A stretch of 6,948 nucleotides of DNA from Syntrophomonadaceae bacterium. GTDB lineage: Bacteria; Bacillota; Dethiobacteria; DTU022. The position numbers and the translations under genes are program-made. The number at the start of each line of letters is the position of its first letter. Positions within the stretch are counted from its first letter, which is position 1. Location: assembly GCA_007126465.1 (NCBI GenBank), contig SLBE01000083.1:1-6948 (forward strand). Direction: 5' to 3'. Shown here one piece after another: positions 6,879 through 6,948 of this stretch. A model generated the notes under the pieces. It ran no database searches and had not been told where the DNA came from. It saw nothing but the letters and a program-made list of their open reading frames with translations.

Positions 6879-6948
6879 AAATAAAAAAAAGGAAATTGTT
6901 GAAATGTGTTGAATAATTTGTAGTAATTGCACCATGCTGGGAAGGGTA
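6879..6948 (+). other. AT-rich tail after ftsQ, no recognisable gene
   Basis: These 70 bases follow the ftsQ stop and start with an A-rich run. No frame holds a convincing gene start: ATG 6904 reaches a stop after two codons, and ATG 6934 is open to the window end (MLGRV) but has no ribosome binding site. No hairpin terminator is seen. GGGAAGGG near the end (about 6939-6946) could be the ribosome binding site of a gene that starts beyond the window. By analogy with other Firmicutes, ftsA or the small genes that precede it (DUF881 or sbp type) would be expected next; this is inference. Confidence 0.6.
6899..6927 (+). promoter_or_regulatory. Candidate sigma-A type promoter downstream of ftsQ
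   Basis: TTGAAA (6899-6904, five of six to TTGACA), a 17-base spacer, then AGTAAT (6922-6927, four of six to TATAAT) preceded by TG at 6919-6920, as in an extended -10. The A-rich run at 6877-6890 lies where an UP element would. It would drive genes beyond the window, plausibly ftsA-ftsZ. In AT-rich DNA such matches arise by chance, so the call is tentative. Confidence 0.4.

Noticed and set aside
6934..6948. ATG 6934 as the start of the next gene
   Set aside because: Only five codons are visible (MLGRV), with no ribosome binding site, and they match no family start I know.

Overview
This window is a stretch of a division and cell wall (dcw) cluster, all on the + strand. It holds the 3' end of murF, then complete mraY, murD, ftsW/spoVE-type SEDS gene, murG, murB and ftsQ/divIB, and a short AT-rich tail with no recognisable gene. 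I infer a Gram-positive of the Firmicutes, most likely a Clostridia-type lineage. The reasons are strong GGAGG-type Shine-Dalgarno sites, one TTG start, a short (299-residue) type II MurB, and the order murG-murB-ftsQ with no murC between, which matches the Bacillus subtilis order murD-spoVE-murG-murB-divIB. B. subtilis does not have murF directly upstream of mraY, as seen here, so the layout mixes the Bacillus type with the more widespread murE-murF-mraY-murD type. I cannot name the genus.

Layout: 1-566 murF (C-terminal 187 residues); 566-1534 mraY; 1554-2960 murD (TTG start); 2960-4090 ftsW/spoVE; 4093-5181 murG; 5178-6077 murB; 6081-6878 ftsQ; 6879-6948 non-coding tail with a candidate promoter. 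Junctions are very tight: 1-nt overlap (TAATG), 19-nt gap, 1-nt overlap (TGATG), 2-nt gap, 4-nt overlap (ATGA), 3-nt gap. This reads as one operon with translational coupling. I see no terminator and no convincing internal promoter between the genes.

Together the products cover most of lipid II synthesis and its use at the septum. MurB makes UDP-MurNAc, MurD adds D-Glu, MurF adds D-Ala-D-Ala, MraY moves the pentapeptide precursor to the lipid carrier (lipid I), MurG adds GlcNAc (lipid II), the SEDS protein polymerises glycan, and FtsQ/DivIB is a divisome scaffold. MurA, MurC and MurE are not in the window.

This is an ordinary, well-known gene cluster. I found no new biological system. The points worth a second look are modest: a near-perfect Shine-Dalgarno at the end of ftsQ that has no usable start codon after it, a plausible promoter just downstream, and a few unusual residues in MurF and MurG.
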